Below, one piece after another: positions 7,933 to 18,200 of a stretch of DNA of 64,000 bases. The notes under the pieces were generated by a model. The model had not been told where the DNA came from and did not search any database. It saw only the letters and a list, made by a program, of their open reading frames with translations. The DNA comes from Anaerolineales bacterium (lineage in GTDB: Bacteria; Chloroflexota; Anaerolineae; Anaerolineales; UBA4823). A program made the position numbers and the translations under genes. Every line of letters starts with the position of its first letter. Position 1 is the stretch's first letter. The stretch lies in assembly GCA_025057645.1 (NCBI GenBank), contig JANXBJ010000002.1, positions 62,001 through 126,000 of the forward strand, written 5' to 3'.

Positions 7933-9456
7933 ATGACGATTGTTCTTGACGGCTCAAATTTGACAATCGAGAAGCTGGTGCGCATCGCTCGCTACGGCGA
8001 GAAGGTGGAACTTCACCCTGAGGCGCTAGAGCGCATTAAGGCCTGCCGCGAGATGTTAGAAGAGAAAATCCGTGCTCGGGAGATTATGTACGGCATCAAT
8101 ACCGGGATTGGTGAATTCTCCGAGATCGTGCTGAGCGATGAACAGGTGATGCAATTCCAGCGCTACTTGATCTACAACCACGCTGCTGGCATTGGTGAGC
8201 CGCTATCTATTGAGCAGGTGCGAGGGGCGTTGGCGAGTCGCATCAATGTGCATGCGCATGGCAATTCGGGTTGTCGTCCGGAGATCACTCTCACGATGGT
8301 GGAGATGCTCAACAAAGGGGTGACGCCGGTAGTATGTCAGAAAGGATCGGTGGGTGCTTGTGGTGATCTCGCTCCGATGGCACAGATGGCACTGTTGCTG
8401 ATGGGCGAGGGGGAAGCGTGGTACCAGGGGGAGCGATTGCCGGGCCGAGTGGCGATGGAGCGAGCAGGAATTCCCATTCCGGACTTACAAGCCCGGGACG
8501 GCTTGGCGGCGATCAACGGCTCGAACGTCTTAACTGCGATGAGCGCTCTACAGCTCTATGACATGAATCGCTGGCTGAAGCAGGCAGAAATCGCCTGTGC
8601 AATGAGTTTAGAGGCTTTGTTGGCTAACCTTAAGCCCTACGATGTGCGTTTACACGAGTTGCGCGGCTTTCCCGGGGCCATCCGTAGCGCCAAGGCGATT
8701 ATGAAGTGTATCGAAGGATCGGATTTGACCACCGGCAAGATCAAAACCAAAGTCCAGGATGCTTATTCGATGCGCTCCTCCCCGCAGGTGATCGGTGCTG
8801 CACACGACGCAATTGCCTTCGCCCGTCAGCAGGTGGAGATTGAGCTAAATGGGGTGGGCGATAATCCGATCTTTCTCCCTGAGTATAAGCTAACCCTTAC
8901 GGGCGCAAACTTTCAGGGCACTCCGGTATCTTTGCCGATGGACCTAGCCGGAGCAGCTATTACTATGGTGTGTGTGCTTTCGGAGCGGCGCCTAAACCGA
9001 CTGACCAACCCTGCACTCAGTGTAGGATTGCCGGCCTTCCTGACCAAAGGCGCAGGCATGTTCTCCGGGATGATGCTCAGCCAATACACTGCCGATATGC
9101 TGATTGTTGAACAGCGCATCCTTTCGATGCCGGCTTCGATCCAGTCTATCCCCGCTGCTGCCGATCAAGAAGACTTCGTTTCGATGGGCATGAATACTGC
9201 GCTCAAGAATGAACAAATCTTGGATAACGCCTACGGAGTTCTGGGCATTGAATTTATGGCCGCAGCTCAAGCGCTGGATTTTCGAGATTTCAAGCCCGGC
9301 CGGGGCGTGCAAAAGGCGCGTGAGGTTATCCGCCGCTATGTCGCCCACCTTGACGAAGATCGTCCGCTTTACCCCGATCATAACATCATGAAGGAATTGG
9401 TGAAACGGGGCGAAATCCTCGATGAGGTCGAGAAAGAAATTGGCAGTTTGGAATAA
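7933..9456 (+). CDS. hutH: Histidine ammonia-lyase, MIO triad with cysteine
   Basis: Removes ammonia from histidine to give urocanate, the first step of histidine catabolism. At 507 residues it has the normal length, with YGINTGIGEFSE near the start, the GSVGACGDLAP loop, and PAAADQEDFVSMG near residue 408. The MIO cofactor triad, normally Ala-Ser-Gly, reads Ala142-Cys143-Gly144 here (codon TGT at 8359). The residues before the HAAGIGE segment (Asn-His) resemble the Ser-His of histidine lyases rather than the Phe-Leu or His-Leu of phenylalanine and tyrosine lyases. Glu413 matches the catalytic glutamate, but the usual following His is Phe415. No other hut gene is nearby, so another aromatic amino acid cannot be excluded. 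Ribosome site: GAGAGGAG. Confidence 0.88.
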   Translation: MTIVLDGSNLTIEKLVRIARYGEKVELHPEALERIKACREMLEEKIRAREIMYGINTGIGEFSEIVLSDEQVMQFQRYLIYNHAAGIGEPLSIEQVRGALASRINVHAHGNSGCRPEITLTMVEMLNKGVTPVVCQKGSVGACGDLAPMAQMALLLMGEGEAWYQGERLPGRVAMERAGIPIPDLQARDGLAAINGSNVLTAMSALQLYDMNRWLKQAEIACAMSLEALLANLKPYDVRLHELRGFPGAIRSAKAIMKCIEGSDLTTGKIKTKVQDAYSMRSSPQVIGAAHDAIAFARQQVEIELNGVGDNPIFLPEYKLTLTGANFQGTPVSLPMDLAGAAITMVCVLSERRLNRLTNPALSVGLPAFLTKGAGMFSGMMLSQYTADMLIVEQRILSMPASIQSIPAAADQEDFVSMGMNTALKNEQILDNAYGVLGIEFMAAAQALDFRDFKPGRGVQKAREVIRRYVAHLDEDRPLYPDHNIMKELVKRGEILDEVEKEIGSLE

Positions 9457-9482
9457 GTCTTCGGTTAGAACGGTTTCGGAGG

Positions 9483-9507
9483 GCGGGCATCTTTGCCCGC
9501 TTTTTTT
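9483..9507 (+). terminator. Rho-independent terminator after hutH
   Basis: A 7-bp stem (GCGGGCA/TGCCCGC) with loop TCTT is followed directly by seven T. It lies 27 bases after the hutH stop codon. Confidence 0.9.
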
Positions 9508-9716
9508 GTGTATTCTGTACCTAGGAAGCCTGTGCTTCCGGGTGAAAACTCAACAGACGCAGGAAAAGTGTAGGGTGTATCCATTCGACGCTTCTGATTG
9601 TAACCCGACAGTCAAATCTTAGAACCTTAGACGGTTACCTCTCACTATAGCTAGGCGCTCGGTGAACACGTCAAACCTCCTCCAAAACTTAATACGCAGG
9701 ACTCGTCAAACTTTGT

Positions 9717-9722
9717 TATACT
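9717..9722 (+). promoter_or_regulatory. -10 box directly before the Sua5 gene
   Basis: TATACT ends 7 bases before the ATG at 9730, so transcription should begin at or next to the start codon and the mRNA is probably leaderless. No ribosome site is present. The -35 region is weak. Confidence 0.55.
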
Positions 9723-9729
9723 GCGCTCG

Positions 9730-10782
9730 ATGAAGACTAAAGTTTGGCGGGTTGACCCGAACATCCCCGACCCTAGACTTCTTGCCGAGGCGGCTCAGGC
9801 CATCCTCGAGGGGAAGCTAGTCGCTTTCCCCACTGAGACCGTCTATGGTCTCGGCGCCAACGCCCTGGATCGCCAAGCGGTGCAGCGCGTCTTTGTGGCC
9901 AAGGGACGCCCGGCACAGGACCCCCTGATTGTTCACCTTGCCTCCGCGGAGCTGCTCTCGCAGGTGGCGCGCGACATCCCCCCACTAGCCGAGAGGTTAG
10001 TCAAGCAGTTCTGGCCCGGGCCCCTGACACTTGTGCTTTGGAAACAGCCCCATGTGTTGGACGAGATCACCGCTGGGTTGCCTACCGTGGCGGTGCGTGT
10101 GCCTGCTCACCCCGTGGCGCTAGGTCTTTTGCAGGTCAGCGGAGTGCCGATTGTCGCTCCATCTGCCAACCGGTTTGGTCATGTCAGTCCGACAACTGCC
10201 CAACATGTGCTAGAGGATTTGGAAGGCCTCATTGAAGGTATCCTAGACGCCGGGCCGACGCCGGTGGGAGTAGAATCGACTGTCCTAGATGTGACCGGCT
10301 CGCCGCCGCAGGTGCTCCGACCGGGGGGTATTTCTTTGGAGGCGTTGCAGTCGTTGATCGGGCCGGTTGTTTATTCGGCCCGGTTCGCCGAGGCGGGCGA
10401 CCAGCTTGCTCCGCAACGTTCGCCTGGGCTGTTAGCCAAGCATTATGCGCCCCGAGCAGAACTATGGCTGTTCCTTGGAGGTAAAGAGCAGGCGCTGGGG
10501 AAGATGCGTGAAACCGCAGAGCGTCTCTCTTCAACCGGGCGGCGCTTGGGGTTGTTGGTCAGTGAGGAGGACCGTGGCCTTTTCTCCGACCTGCCCTTGG
10601 TGGTTTATTCCTTGGGCAGTGAGCGACAACTGGATAAGGTGGCGCAGCGCCTTTATGCCGGGTTGCGCTCTCTAGACCGCAGGGGAGTCGAGTTGATTTT
10701 TGCTCGGGAAATGGCTACGGAGGGTTTAGGGTGGGCGATTTGCGATCGATTGCGAAGAGCGGCGAGTCGGGTGGTCGAGTAA
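9730..10782 (+). CDS. tsaC: Threonylcarbamoyl-AMP synthase, Sua5 type
   Basis: Makes threonylcarbamoyl-AMP from threonine, bicarbonate and ATP for the t6A37 modification of ANN-decoding tRNAs. Residues 10-200 form the YrdC domain (GKLVAFPTETVYGLGANA, KGRPAQDPLIVHL, VPIVAPSANRFGHVSPT). Residues 205-345 form the C-terminal Sua5 domain, joined by a linker containing SPGLLAKHYAP. The length of 350 residues matches the long Sua5/YwlC form rather than the short TsaC. The gene lies just upstream of two tRNA genes. Its start has a -10 box but no ribosome site, as expected for a leaderless message. Confidence 0.92.
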   Translation: MKTKVWRVDPNIPDPRLLAEAAQAILEGKLVAFPTETVYGLGANALDRQAVQRVFVAKGRPAQDPLIVHLASAELLSQVARDIPPLAERLVKQFWPGPLTLVLWKQPHVLDEITAGLPTVAVRVPAHPVALGLLQVSGVPIVAPSANRFGHVSPTTAQHVLEDLEGLIEGILDAGPTPVGVESTVLDVTGSPPQVLRPGGISLEALQSLIGPVVYSARFAEAGDQLAPQRSPGLLAKHYAPRAELWLFLGGKEQALGKMRETAERLSSTGRRLGLLVSEEDRGLFSDLPLVVYSLGSERQLDKVAQRLYAGLRSLDRRGVELIFAREMATEGLGWAICDRLRRAASRVVE

Positions 10783-10791
10783 TCGAAGCCC

Positions 10792-10819
10792 TTGTCAAAA
10801 TTTGTCAATTGACTATAAT
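10792..10819 (+). promoter_or_regulatory. Promoter for the two tRNA genes
   Basis: TTGTCA, 16 bases, TATAAT. It is the best sigma-70-type site upstream of the tRNA pair and would give a 5' leader of about 110 bases. That leader holds a small hairpin (CATGCA/TGCATG). Confidence 0.6.
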
Positions 10820-10938
10820 GTGTGTAGAAATGCATGCAAAAAGTGCATGGTAGTGATTTTAGCACCTGCTAAGCTGGTCTGGTTAAGCTAAAAACTGGCT
10901 ATACGCGGCAGTGTTTCAATCTATAACCCCTATATCCA

Positions 10939-11010
10939 GCGGGCGTCGCCAAGTGGTAAGGCATCAGCCTTCCAAGCTGACATTCGCGGGTTCGAATCCC
11001 GTCGCCCGCT
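10939..11010 (+). tRNA. tRNA-Gly (anticodon TCC)
   Basis: A cloverleaf can be drawn: acceptor stem GCGGGCG/CGCCCGC with discriminator T; anticodon stem TCAGC/GCTGA around loop CTTCCAA, so the anticodon is TCC; T arm CGCGGGTTCGAATCCCG. The 3' CCA is not encoded. Confidence 0.95.
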
Positions 11011-11088
11011 CTCAAAAAGACCTCCCTGGTTGACTGTGGTGGGAAGAGGTAGATTGAGAGATTGAAAGTGTAAGAGAGAACCGCAGTT

Positions 11089-11160
11089 GGGCCCGTAGCT
11101 CAGCGGCAGAGCGGACGGCTCATAACCGTTTGGTCGCAGGTTCGAATCCTGCCGGGCCCA
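11089..11160 (+). tRNA. tRNA-Met (anticodon CAT)
   Basis: Acceptor stem GGGCCCG/CGGGCCC with discriminator A; anticodon loop CTCATAA gives CAT; T arm GCAGGTTCGAATCCTGC. Position 1 is paired and the anticodon stem lacks the three G-C pairs of initiators, so it is an elongator Met tRNA or the CAT-anticodon Ile tRNA that is modified to lysidine. CCA is not encoded. Confidence 0.92.
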
Positions 11161-11637
11161 TTGATGAGAGGGTTTAGTTCTAAGAACAGGGAGCTTACGT
11201 TGGAAATCGCAGAGTATGGCGATTTCAGGCTGGGTTTGAGAATTCGCTCCATAGCTGTGGTTTCGGTTAGGGACTGCTCCTGTTAAGTAAAGGCTACTTG
11301 CTTGTGGCATGGGTTCTCTTTCCGATCCGTTAATACTTCGCATTGGATCAGGGCAGCTGAGTGAAGTTCTCCTTCTAATGTTGGTAAAGGTGTTGCTTTT
11401 TCACAACTAGAGGGGAGCGATAGATGCAGGGGGCTAATACAGCATCGGAGCTTGTCGCAAGAAGGTCGTGGACTTTGTCGTCGTTCGGTGCTAGGGGTGG
11501 CAAGTTGGGGTATGCAAAGATTGAAGGCTGTAGACTGAACTTGCCCCTAGTGTCAACTAATCCGCCAAGCTATTATCCTAAGCACCTTTGGGTCTTGCGC
11601 CATTTAGGGGTTTTTGTTGAGCTATCGGGGCGGGCTT
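11161..11637. other. Gap between the tRNA pair and the two-gene helicase locus
   Basis: No credible gene. The plus-strand frame 11424-11648 has no family features and runs into the next gene. No integrase, no copy of the tRNA 3' end and no terminator hairpin with a T run were found. Confidence 0.5.
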
Positions 11638-14600
11638 ATGCGCCTTGAGGACTGGGAAAACCGACTGAAGCCCTATCTCTCGCAAATCGAGCTTTTAGGA
11701 GAAATTCCCCTCAGTCGAGAGGAACACGCAGAACTGGAAAAGATGTTGGGTAAACTGGTGCAACAATGCGGTCTGACCGAAGCAACGCGCCGTTTACGAA
11801 AGGACTATCCAGCTGTGTTCGTCACCTATCTGGCATTCCAAGCTGCCCTAAACGAGGAGCGAGGCTTTTGGGATCGAGTCGCACAGGGTATTGGCATAGA
11901 TACTCCGTCTCCGCTTTTCCATCCTTCACACCACTGGGGAAAGATTTTCGTCGAGATCCTCCAGAGTTATCCAAACTTGCGCCAATTTGAAGGCGTTTCA
12001 GGACTTAAGTTCGTCACCCCAATCCGCTTGCACGGCGGCATTCCCGCCTTTTCCCTGCCCGATTTCTTCAAGCACATTCTGCTCCCCAGCGTTCAGAATT
12101 CGCACTATTCACAGCTGGAGGACGAGGCTGCTCTGGCTGCTCTGCTTAAGCACTATACGGTAGAACTGTTTGTCGATGACATCGTGCGCTACTTCTTCCG
12201 GCACGGCGGCAAACATGCGCTGAGTTTTTTCCGAAAGTGCCGCCAGATGGCGCGTGCGGCAATCCGAGGTGAACCCTTACCCACAGCAGAAGTGTTGGGG
12301 TTGCGCCCTTATGTGCTCCAGGCATTCGAGCAGTATCTGCAGAACCCGCCTGAACCTTCTCACCGCCGAAGGCTGCCGCGTCTCTTCTTTGAGCCCTACG
12401 AACCGGCTTTTCGGCTGTTCCTTCCCGCCCAACCTGTTGCGTCAGAAGAAGCGGGCTATGCTTTCTTTTGGCGGATAAGCTACGTGCGGGGAGAGATTGA
12501 AGTGACTGCCGCCGATGTGCGCGTGCGCACGCGGCGTACAGGACAGGAATGGCAAACGGAAGAAGTAAGTGAATTTCTGCTCGTCGAACCTGCCGAGCAT
12601 GCACGGGTTAGTCTGATTGCTCGAGGAGAAGAAGAGAAGACCGTCTTGAAACATTCTCTGCGCTTGCTACCTGCAACGGGAGCACCGCCCTTGTTGGCAT
12701 TCCGTTTTGAAGATGGCGCACAGCGAGCCATTAGCCCGTATCTACCCGCCCAAACCACATGGCTTTTCTACCCAGCGGATGTCTCGCTTGACTTTCAAGG
12801 AAAGGCACGTCAGGTTCAGGTGTTGCATCCCTTTGCACCTCCATGGGAGGCTTGGCAAGCACAAGCTTGGGATTTGCAAGGGGTGCACCTTATCCGCTTG
12901 TTGCGGCATGGAGTGGACATTTGTCCACCCCTGTTGGTGCGAGCTACCCAAGAGCCGGCGTTGGAAGGGCATGCTGTACATGCGCAGAGCCTGCCGGTCG
13001 AAGAGAAGCCACTTTTTCTCGGAGCTCCGCGGTTGCGTCTACCATTACGAAATACCCACAACCCTCAAGAGGAATTGGGTCGTTGGCAGCTTAGCATTGA
13101 ATCAAATGGGATGACTCATCCGCAAGGTAGATGGGAAGGGAGAGCAAGCCAACTGCCTGCCCAAATTCAGCCCCAAGAAGGTTGTGCTCGGCTGGATTTA
13201 TCGCCTTGGCTTGGGCAAAAACCAATTGGGAGTTTTCAATTAGTGGCTAGAGGCGCAGCTCGGGAGGAATTTCTGCTGCCGTTTCACGTTTGGCATGAGA
13301 TTCGCATAGAGGGGCTACAGCCCTACTACCTGCCAAGTGCACAGGGCGCAGAGGAAGTTTGCTTCTTGATTTCCCTTCCGGAGGATTGTCGTTTGAGGAG
13401 TTTGCAGGAAGAAGAGGTCAAGGTCAGCAAATCTTCGAGAGGTTGGCAGGTTCGGGTTACTCGTGAAGCAGATCAAGCCTATCTAGCTCTGGAATATCCT
13501 CGGCAATCCGAAATAATATGGGTGCCGCTCAAGCTGGCTGTGCCGCGCCTGTGCTGGACACTGCAACTGGATGCTTCCGCTAAGCCCCAATGGCATAGCA
13601 GTGCACTGCGCATCTCGCTAGCCGATCTGCAGCGAAGCCGGCCGGCACGTTTGCGGGTTGTCTTGCCGCTGGTAGGATCTTATCGGTTGTTAGCTGTGCT
13701 TCATCTTCGCAGTCCCGCTCTTGCGAAGACGCTTCAGTCTTCTAGGGTATGTGAAATCACCTCTCTCCAACCTAAAGCGGAGTTTCAGCTGGATGAGTTT
13801 TCAGACACCTTGCGCCGCCACATCCGAGAAGCGGTTTTTGATTTTGTCTTAGAGCTACGCGACTTATCCCATAATTTATCCCTTCCTGTCTTGCGCTTGA
13901 CGCAGGAGTTGGACATACGGGTTCCACCCTACTTCGAAAGGCTGGCGGATGGCCGCTGGCGCATTCATTGGTTTGAGCGTGATCCCGTGCGTCATCGTCG
14001 CCTGCGCTTGTGGAGCCTTTGGCAACCTTGGGCGCAACCGGTTGAAATTCCTCTACCAGACGATGCACCTGCTAGTAACTCCGCTCCGGCAGAGGGCTGG
14101 TGGATGGTAGAAGTGCCCGAAGAAATCGGCTTGCCTCCGGCGTGGTACCGTGTTCAATTTCTTGCTCTTGCTCCCGATGACGCACCGCCGATCTCTGATG
14201 ATCCACCGCAAGGCTCTATCCAAGTTGAGTTAATCGATCCTAAAGTCAGGCTAAAACAGATCGAACAGGAGCTTATCCAACACCCCAACCGTGCCTTTGC
14301 TCTCCATGCTGAAAAGGCTTGCATCTACGATAGCTTGAAGCTTACTCAGCAACGAGACATGGAGACTCGATGGTGTGTCAGCCATTGGGAGGAGGGAAGT
14401 CTGCTGCACCTATTTGCCTTTCAGCGCTGGCTCGCTGGGCGTGATCCCGACACGCGGCGCGCCCTTTTGATTCATTTGTTTCGGCCGGAGAGCTTGAGAA
14501 AACTAAAAACTTACCCAGAACAGTTTGTTCAAAAATATCTCGACCTGATCTCCGAAGTCCAGATCGTGAAGCCAGAGAGTGCTTGGCTAATTTTGCAGAT

Positions 14601-15264
14601 GGCAAAGAAGTCCGAAGCCCTTTTCAGGGCACTCCAAATTCTTGTCAAGGATCAAGATGCACAAGCTGTTGAGCATATTTGGCGAGAAGTCAAGGCGGGA
14701 CGAGTATCGAAGACCGATGCTATTCAGCTTCTTTCGATAAATGCGGCTTTTGCCGCAAGTGAACTCCTTAGGAAAGAAGACACTCCTTTGCGGTCCGACC
14801 TACTCGTGGAACTAAGCCGCTATTGCCCAATAGAGGGTATCGTGCGGGTTGGATATTGGGTATTTTCAGAAGCTGGGTGGGGGAGGCTGGTTGAGATCCG
14901 GGGTGCAAGGCATGCAGAGGCATTCGAGAAGGAGAAAGAGCAACCTATATTAGTAATCGCTCTATGGGATAGCGCAACAACACTGGATGTCGATCTGGCG
15001 CGTGAGGAGATTTCTATGAGAGGCAGGAGTGGGGCGTACCGGTGTGGATGCAATCGCTTTATTGCCACGAGAGGTGAGGATTGTCAGGAGGCATGGAACC
15101 GCCACGCAGAAGTGTGCGACCAAACCGAAAATATGTCTCCTATTCGCTTCCCCTATGCGATGCGCGAGAGGATCGTCTACTCGCCTACGAAGCCTGAAAA
15201 TATCTACGGTCATTTGCCAACAAGTTGTGGTAATAACCAAAAAGAGCAACCCGCCCCGAGCTAG
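11638..15264 (+). CDS. Large protein paired with a DUF1998 helicase; DruH-like candidate of a Druantia type III-like system
   Basis: A 1208-residue protein without a domain I can name with certainty. Residues 1-230 look alpha-helical (MRLEDWENRLKPYL, ELEKMLGKLVQQCG). Residues 250-870 are rich in short beta strands typical of stacked sandwich domains. Residues 880-1100 are helical again. The C-terminus has a zinc-binding-looking pattern near 1134-1160, C-x-C then a later cysteine, then H-x3-C (YRCGCNRF, DCQEAWNRHAEVC). No signal peptide or membrane segment. The helicase gene starts 14 bases downstream, so the two form one unit. A large unknown protein just upstream of a DUF1998 helicase is the layout of druH-druE. 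The ATG at 11638 follows GGGGCGGG; a TTG at 11614 is possible. Confidence 0.55.
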   Translation: MRLEDWENRLKPYLSQIELLGEIPLSREEHAELEKMLGKLVQQCGLTEATRRLRKDYPAVFVTYLAFQAALNEERGFWDRVAQGIGIDTPSPLFHPSHHWGKIFVEILQSYPNLRQFEGVSGLKFVTPIRLHGGIPAFSLPDFFKHILLPSVQNSHYSQLEDEAALAALLKHYTVELFVDDIVRYFFRHGGKHALSFFRKCRQMARAAIRGEPLPTAEVLGLRPYVLQAFEQYLQNPPEPSHRRRLPRLFFEPYEPAFRLFLPAQPVASEEAGYAFFWRISYVRGEIEVTAADVRVRTRRTGQEWQTEEVSEFLLVEPAEHARVSLIARGEEEKTVLKHSLRLLPATGAPPLLAFRFEDGAQRAISPYLPAQTTWLFYPADVSLDFQGKARQVQVLHPFAPPWEAWQAQAWDLQGVHLIRLLRHGVDICPPLLVRATQEPALEGHAVHAQSLPVEEKPLFLGAPRLRLPLRNTHNPQEELGRWQLSIESNGMTHPQGRWEGRASQLPAQIQPQEGCARLDLSPWLGQKPIGSFQLVARGAAREEFLLPFHVWHEIRIEGLQPYYLPSAQGAEEVCFLISLPEDCRLRSLQEEEVKVSKSSRGWQVRVTREADQAYLALEYPRQSEIIWVPLKLAVPRLCWTLQLDASAKPQWHSSALRISLADLQRSRPARLRVVLPLVGSYRLLAVLHLRSPALAKTLQSSRVCEITSLQPKAEFQLDEFSDTLRRHIREAVFDFVLELRDLSHNLSLPVLRLTQELDIRVPPYFERLADGRWRIHWFERDPVRHRRLRLWSLWQPWAQPVEIPLPDDAPASNSAPAEGWWMVEVPEEIGLPPAWYRVQFLALAPDDAPPISDDPPQGSIQVELIDPKVRLKQIEQELIQHPNRAFALHAEKACIYDSLKLTQQRDMETRWCVSHWEEGSLLHLFAFQRWLAGRDPDTRRALLIHLFRPESLRKLKTYPEQFVQKYLDLISEVQIVKPESAWLILQMAKKSEALFRALQILVKDQDAQAVEHIWREVKAGRVSKTDAIQLLSINAAFAASELLRKEDTPLRSDLLVELSRYCPIEGIVRVGYWVFSEAGWGRLVEIRGARHAEAFEKEKEQPILVIALWDSATTLDVDLAREEISMRGRSGAYRCGCNRFIATRGEDCQEAWNRHAEVCDQTENMSPIRFPYAMRERIVYSPTKPENIYGHLPTSCGNNQKEQPAPS

Positions 15265-15278
15265 AAAGGACAAAAGCG

Positions 15279-18200
15279 ATGGCTTTACATCCTGTAGATA
15301 CCACTCGTTATCTGCGTGACACCTACATCCGTTATCTAAAGACCATCAAGCCTTTCCAGGATGAGCGCCTGCGTAAGGAGTTTGCGCGGGCCTTGGAAGA
15401 AGAAAATTTGCTCTGCAAAGGGCCTTACATCGAGATCACCCCTCCGTTCAAAACCGGTAAAAGTTTGCACGAACTGGTTGCTGAGGGTGTGCTCTCGCCA
15501 CTATTTGCCCAACTTTGCCACCCAGATGGCTTACAGTGGGACCGGCCGTTGTGGAAACATCAAGAGACTGCCATTCGCAAGATAGTCCTTCAGCATCGGA
15601 ATGTCATTGTCACTACTGGCACTGGCAGCGGGAAGACCGAGGCCTTTCTGATTCCTATCCTCAACTCTCTGCTAAGAGAAGCAGAAGCTGGAACGCTCGC
15701 TCAACCGGGGGTGCGCGCTCTACTCCTCTACCCCATGAATGCTTTGGCTAATGACCAAATGGAGCGGTTGCGCAAAGTCCTCGCCTTCTATCCTAATATC
15801 ACTTTCGGACGCTACATTGGTGAGACACTCTCAGGCGACAAAGAAGCCCGTCAAGAGCACGCGCGAATCCACGGCAAACCACCGCTCCCCAACGAACTCG
15901 TCAGTCGCAACCAAATGCAAGCTGCTCCACCCCATGTATTGCTCACCAACTACGCTATGTTGGAATACCTCCTGCTGCGTCCAGAAGATTCGCCTCTCTT
16001 TGATGGGCAAACTGGAAAACATTGGCGCTTTATTGTCCTAGATGAGGCGCACTCTTATGACGGCGCTCAGGCGGCCGAAATCGCTATGCTGTTGCGCCGT
16101 CTGCAAGACCGCGTCACAGAGGGAGGCAAGAAAACTCTGCAGGCGATCCTAACCAGCGCTACCTTGGGGGACGACACTCCGGAGAGTTCCCGCCAGATGG
16201 TCAAATTTGCCCGTGATCTCTTCGGTTTGAATTTCGATTGGGAGGAAAGCGATCCTAATCAACAGGACGTTGTGCGTGGCGAACGGCTGTCTGAAAGTGC
16301 ACTGGGAGACCCGTGGGGAAAGCCATCTGCAGCGGTCTACCATACCCTAGCAGAAATCGCCAAGGCCTGGCGCGAAGGTCAAGGATTTCACGGTGTAGAT
16401 GCTAGTTCCCTGCCAGGGGTTCCAACTGAGATCCTAGAACAAGCTCTCCGTGCAGCGCAAGCCCACACTACACAAGCCGCACCGCTGTTTCTCTTTCATG
16501 TTCTCCGCGGGGATGAAAATCTGCGCACGCTACGCCTTCTCCTAGTTCGGCGACCTGCCCTCTTAAGGGAAGTAGCCAGAGAAGTTTTCCCGGCATTGTC
16601 AGCCGATAAAGCGGAAGCTGCCGTGGCTGATTTAGTCTCTGCGGCTATCCTAGCGCGAGAGAACCCGGAACATGCCCCGCTTTTGCCTGCTCGCTACCAC
16701 GTCTTCCTACGCGCACTGGAAGGCGCATTTATCTGCTTGAACGTCAATGCGCCGGAACATCGAGGCGAGGATGCTAAGCCACTGTTCTTCCTAAAACGTC
16801 ATAAGCTCTGTCCCCATTGTGGCAGCCGCGTGTTTGAGCTGGCAAACTGCACCCGCTGTGGTGTCGCTTATCTAATCGGCGACCTGACTGAGGGTGGGAA
16901 ATTAAGCAAGGAAGATGTTCCCTTTAAGATCGAGGACGAGTGCGAGTATCTTACGCAGAATAGTGTACTCTACCCCAACGAAATCGAGGCGAGGAATCTC
17001 AGATACTTCGCCCTAGAAAAACATCTCACCGATGCCGATGAAGATGCGTTGGTCGAAGGAGAGGCTGAGACCGGAGAACAACCTGAAGTTGAACTGCAAC
17101 AGAAGGAACTTTGCCCACGCTGTGGGGCGGTATACGAGTATAGGGTTATTGCGAACCGCTGTGCGTGCGGCGTCCCCTTGTTTCCTGTTTCAGAGGTCGT
17201 TATGGGCAAGCGCAGTACCCTGCGGCGCTGCGCTTCGTGCTCAACTTATAGTCGCGGCGGAGTCGTCTATCGTTTCCTGACGGGTCAGGATGCGCCGGTT
17301 AGCGTGCTGGCAGGCGCCTTGTATGAAGACGTGCCCCCAGCCCCCAGACGGGAAGAACGAGAATATCCCGGTGAAGGGCGTAAGATGCTCATCTTTACTG
17401 ACAACCGCCAAGAAGCGGCTTTCTTTGCTTCGTACCTCGAGCGAGCGCATGAGCGCAACTTGCACCGTCGTTTAATTGTTGAGATGTTAAGACAGAATTC
17501 ATCGAGCTTGAGGTTATCTGATGCCCATGCTCGCCTTGTGACGCTAGCCGACCGTTACGGGGTTTTTGATGAACGAACAGGCCTCGAGGAGAAACGTAAA
17601 GAGGCTGCTGTATGGCTGATGCAGGAATTCAGTGGATTGGATAAGCACTTGAGCTTAGAGGGGGTGGGTTTGGTGCAATTTTATCTGGTCAAGAAAGAGA
17701 ACTGGCAACCTCCTGATGATTTACTAGAGAGGCCTTGGAATTTCCAACCCGATGAGGTGTTTGCTCTGATCACAATTTTGCTCAACACCTTGCGCCGTCA
17801 GGGGGCAGTCTCTTATTTGCTCCATGACGAAGGCATTGATTTGCTCACTGCCTATCATGCCAGGTTTGTCCCCCGTGCTCGTCCCTTCTATATCCGCGAG
17901 AGCACCGCCGAGAGCAGTTACAAATATGGTGTCTATTCTTGGCTGCCCACCCAGCATAACAATAGTCGTCTGGATTTTGTCACCCGCTTACTCAAGCGGC
18001 GCACGCCAGAGCTGGAGGGTGAAAAGTTGAAAGAAATGGGCATTGAACTGCTCCGGCGACTTTGGTACTATCTCACAGGGATGAACAGTCCAGTTGCAGA
18101 TTGGTGGCTGCAATCGGCTCGATTGCCAAGGGATAGAGGAATTGCGTATTATCTCAACCATCAAGCTTGGGAGATGATCCCCACCCTCGGGGAAAAGGTT

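Noticed and set aside
10930-11343. Minus-strand frame of 137 codons across the tRNA genes
   Set aside because: Its peptide (RQDSNLRPNGYEPSALPLSY) is the known artefact of translating antisense to tRNA genes.
11424-11648. Plus-strand frame of 74 codons upstream of the large unknown protein
   Set aside because: No ribosome site of note, no family features, and it overlaps the start of the large gene.
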